From the NCBI GenBank assembly GCA_900544475.1, contig UQVU01000085.1:1-7864 (forward strand): DNA of 7,864 bases, read 5' to 3'. A model generated the notes under the pieces. The model was not told the origin of the DNA, did no database searches, and saw only the letters and a list, made by a program, of their open reading frames with translations. Shown piece by piece: positions 6,144 to 7,864 of the stretch (position 1 is its first letter; each line of letters opens with the position of its first letter). The translations under genes and the position numbers were made by a program. Origin of the DNA: an uncultured Butyricicoccus sp. (GTDB taxonomy: Bacteria; Bacillota; Clostridia; Oscillospirales; Butyricicoccaceae).

Positions 6144-6223
6144 AAACGTCCCGAAACTACAATACTTTCACAGAATATAAAAGTGTACATTTGTAACCAC
6201 GACCCACCCTGCGAGGAGTGTTC

Positions 6224-6817
6224 ATGCAAGGCAGAAATTATTACTACACCTGCGTAAAACAGGATGAGCGAGAAAGTCAGTTCGAGAACTTTCGTGCGTT
6301 GGGAGCGCAGAAAAACGAGATTTTCGTGGATATAACGGACGAAAAGTCCTCTCGACGGAACAACCTGCGGCTGCTGCAACAGAACACGCTTCGAGCGGGC
6401 GACACGCTGACGATTCCTAATCTGTACTGTCTCAGCGACATGAAGAAAGGACTGGCGGACGAGCTGCACTGGCTGCGCGACCACAAAATCTGTCTGCGGA
6501 TTGCGGATATGCCGCTGACTTTGCAGGCGAGTGACGCACGAAATCAGCAGTATATCAGCGATTTGCTGTACGAAATACTGGATGCAACGCTCTTAAAGGA
6601 GTTCGCCGATAAGCGCGAGCGCCAGAGCGAAGGCATTCGTGCGGCGCAGGAGAAGGGCGTGCACATCGGGCGCAAGCCGATGGAGCGCGGCGCGGCGTTC
6701 GAGACGGTAAAAGCGCAGTGGCAGCGCGGTGAGATCTCGCTCCGCGAAGCCGGAAGACGCCTCGGCGTGACGCATCAGACGTTTAAGAAGTGGGTGGAGG
6801 AACCCGAGGAAGATTAA
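6224..6817 (+). CDS. Serine-resolvase-like protein lacking catalytic residues, with C-terminal helix-turn-helix
   Basis: The ATG at 6224 is preferred, five bases after GAGGAG (6213-6218); a GTG at 6218 overlaps that site. The 197-residue product aligns by eye to small serine resolvases. Residues 6-100 match the resolvase domain: hydrophobic start YYYTCV, LGAQKNEIFVD (26-36), LRAGDTLTIPNL (56-67), WLRDHKICLRI (83-93). The long helix ends in KRERQSEGIRAAQEKG (130-145) and GRKP (149-152), typical of the family, followed by a helix-turn-helix GEISLREAGRRLGVTHQTFKKW (169-190). The active site is gone: YARVS becomes YTCVK (Ser to Lys12, Arg to Cys10), and LDRLGR becomes LYCLSD (Arg to Cys69 and Asp72); only an Arg near 45 remains. 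The frame is intact, so it is probably kept as a DNA-binding protein, perhaps regulating the export gene starting 21 bases downstream. Function is inferred. Confidence 0.85.
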   Translation: MQGRNYYYTCVKQDERESQFENFRALGAQKNEIFVDITDEKSSRRNNLRLLQQNTLRAGDTLTIPNLYCLSDMKKGLADELHWLRDHKICLRIADMPLTLQASDARNQQYISDLLYEILDATLLKEFADKRERQSEGIRAAQEKGVHIGRKPMERGAAFETVKAQWQRGEISLREAGRRLGVTHQTFKKWVEEPEED

Positions 6818-6837
6818 GGATAAGGTTGTACAAATTC

Positions 6838-7864
6838 ATGTCAAAAACACAGCAGGGGTTCTCGACCAGAGAACTAAAGAAGATTTTTTCGATTGTTTTC
6901 GTCGCGTACATGGTGCTTGCGGTGGCGTTTTATTTTCTCGCCGGAGAGCAGCTGCGTTATCGCGACTCGCGCGGCAATATTGAAATGCCGGTAGCGAATG
7001 CCGCAACCGTAGAGCTGACAGCAGGTTCAGTTGTGGAACAGCAGTTTACGCCGAAAATTCAGATTTTTGAGCAGCTTTCTGTGCAGTGGGGCGTGTTTAA
7101 CCGCGTCAATCACGGCACGGTAAATGTGCAGCTCGTGAATATGGCGACGCAGGAAGTCCTGCTTGACCAGAATTTGCAGGCTGACCAAATTACGGAAGGT
7201 CAGGTCACGACGTTCGATTTTCCAGCGTTGGAAACGGTCTGCAATGCGCCGCTTGCGTTGCGTATCACCTCGCCCGATGCAATGGCTGGTGACGCGCTCA
7301 CGCCGGTGATGAAAACCGATGCTTCGCTGGAAAACGGTCAGTTGTATGTCAATGGACAAGCTGTTGCAGGTGAACTCGCCTTCTCTGCTACTGGCAGAGA
7401 TTATATCTGGACGGGCCTGCACTATTGGCAGTTCGCAGCCGTCGGCGCGGTAATCCTCGCGGCGCTGCTGATGATGTTGCTTCACAAGCACAAGACCGGT
7501 AAGAAAAGCTTTATTCTCAATGCGATGATTGCACTGAGGCGGTATCACTTCCTGATTAAGCAGCTGGTTGACCGTGATTTCAAGGCGAAATACAAGCGTT
7601 CTATTCTTGGCGTCTTCTGGAGCTTTCTCAACCCGCTGCTCAACATGATTGTGCAGTACGTTGTCTTCTCTAATATGTTCAAGTTCGATATTCCGTACTT
7701 TCCGGTCTATCTTCTTTGCGGCAATGTCATTTTTAACTATTTTTCTGAATCGTGCGGCATGGCGCTGACGTCCATTATCGGCAACGCGGACCTCATCAAA
7801 AAGGTGTATGTGCCGAAGTATATTTACCCGCTAACGCGCATCATGTCCTCGCTGATCAATATAC
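6838..7864 (+). CDS. Polysaccharide/teichoic-acid ABC-2 export permease with N-terminal extracytoplasmic domain (partial)
   Basis: The frame is open from ATG 6838 to the window end (342 residues visible; C-terminus missing). From about residue 225 it is a TagG/Wzm-type ABC-2 permease: LIKQLVDRDFKAKYKRSILG (239-258), WSFLNPLLNMIVQYVVFSN (261-279), a segment like FPVYLLCGNVIFNYF and NADLIKKVYVPKYIYP. Such permeases export lipid-linked polysaccharide across the membrane with a Wzt/TagH-type ATPase, expected downstream. Unusually, about 220 residues precede it: a membrane helix (16-35), a soluble segment of about 160 residues rich in beta-type alternation (about 37-195), and a second helix (199-215). 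A basic HKHKTGKK after the second helix suggests that the soluble part faces outward. Only weak Shine-Dalgarno signals precede the ATG (TAAGG, 6821-6825); an in-frame TTG at 6826 after AAGGA is an alternative start. It follows the resolvase-like gene by 20 bases, presumably in one operon. Confidence 0.88.
   Translation, partial: MSKTQQGFSTRELKKIFSIVFVAYMVLAVAFYFLAGEQLRYRDSRGNIEMPVANAATVELTAGSVVEQQFTPKIQIFEQLSVQWGVFNRVNHGTVNVQLVNMATQEVLLDQNLQADQITEGQVTTFDFPALETVCNAPLALRITSPDAMAGDALTPVMKTDASLENGQLYVNGQAVAGELAFSATGRDYIWTGLHYWQFAAVGAVILAALLMMLLHKHKTGKKSFILNAMIALRRYHFLIKQLVDRDFKAKYKRSILGVFWSFLNPLLNMIVQYVVFSNMFKFDIPYFPVYLLCGNVIFNYFSESCGMALTSIIGNADLIKKVYVPKYIYPLTRIMSSLINI

Larger units (their letters stand above)
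6065..6192. repeat. 10-bp inverted repeat pair upstream of the resolvase-like gene
   Basis: AAATGTACAC (6065-6074) and GTGTACATTT (6183-6192) are perfect inverted copies separated by 108 bases; each contains the self-complementary TGTACA. A few flanking bases also match. No target-site duplication is visible outside them. The right arm ends 31 bases before the ATG of the resolvase-like gene. They may be operator sites for its helix-turn-helix, or the ends of a short invertible segment. Confidence 0.55.

Noticed and set aside
6065..6192. Miniature transposable element bounded by the 10-bp inverted repeats
   Set aside because: No target-site duplication flanks the arms, and the right arms of the two repeat pairs are differently spaced from the left ones; operator or inversion sites explain the layout better.
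5993..6196. Plus-strand open frame of 67 codons before the resolvase-like gene
   Set aside because: It starts inside a terminator hairpin, crosses the inverted repeats, has AT-rich non-coding-like codons and no ribosome binding site.
6224..6817. Active mobile-element resolvase or invertase
   Set aside because: The catalytic serine and most catalytic arginines are replaced, and there is no transposase, terminal repeat or other mobile-element gene nearby.
7027..7548. Minus-strand open frame of 173 codons opposite the export permease
   Set aside because: The plus-strand frame there is continuous with a recognisable ABC-2 permease, so the minus frame is a shadow.
1..7864. tRNA, rRNA, CRISPR arrays, insertion sequences or replication origins
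   Set aside because: No cloverleaf-like sequence, regularly spaced repeat, transposase or origin-like repeat cluster was seen on reading both strands.

Overview
The window looks like chromosomal DNA of an anaerobic gut-type Firmicute (class Clostridia, probably near the Oscillospirales). This is inferred from strong AGGAGG ribosome binding sites, Gram-positive style lipoprotein signals, a clostridial-type inositol dehydrogenase and a TagG/Wzm-type polysaccharide export permease. No rRNA or other marker is present, so no genus is claimed.

Region 1 (1-5007, + strand) is the distal part of a GC-rich, strongly codon-biased carbohydrate operon. It holds the C-terminal half of a two-domain sugar ABC ATPase, its CUT2-type permease (start and stop overlap as ATGA), a substrate-binding lipoprotein, an inositol 2-dehydrogenase (iolG) and a TIM-barrel sugar isomerase/epimerase-like enzyme. 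The likely logic is that the transporter imports a cyclitol or sugar, IolG oxidises a hydroxyl to a ketone, and the TIM-barrel enzyme isomerises, epimerises or dehydrates the keto product. Each of the last three genes has a hairpin directly upstream of its ribosome binding site. The operon ends at a strong intrinsic terminator that can also work on the other strand.

Region 2 (5066-5893, - strand) is one convergent gene for an unrecognised secreted lipoprotein. It has a near-consensus promoter that lies within a 9-bp inverted repeat. Its start is probably an internal GTG with a good ribosome binding site.

Region 3 (about 5831-6223) is a divergent intergenic region rich in structure. It holds a bidirectional terminator-like element, a further hairpin, two sets of 10-bp inverted repeats and a possible leftward promoter that could drive a small RNA.

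Region 4 (6224-7864, + strand) starts a second operon. Its first gene encodes a serine-resolvase-like protein that has lost the catalytic serine and most catalytic arginines but keeps a C-terminal helix-turn-helix, which suggests a DNA-binding regulator rather than a recombinase. The next gene, cut by the window end, is a polysaccharide/teichoic-acid type ABC-2 export permease with an unusual N-terminal extension of about 220 residues: a membrane helix, an extracytoplasmic domain and a second helix. The dead recombinase, the repeats in front of it and the fused exporter make this the most interesting part of the window.
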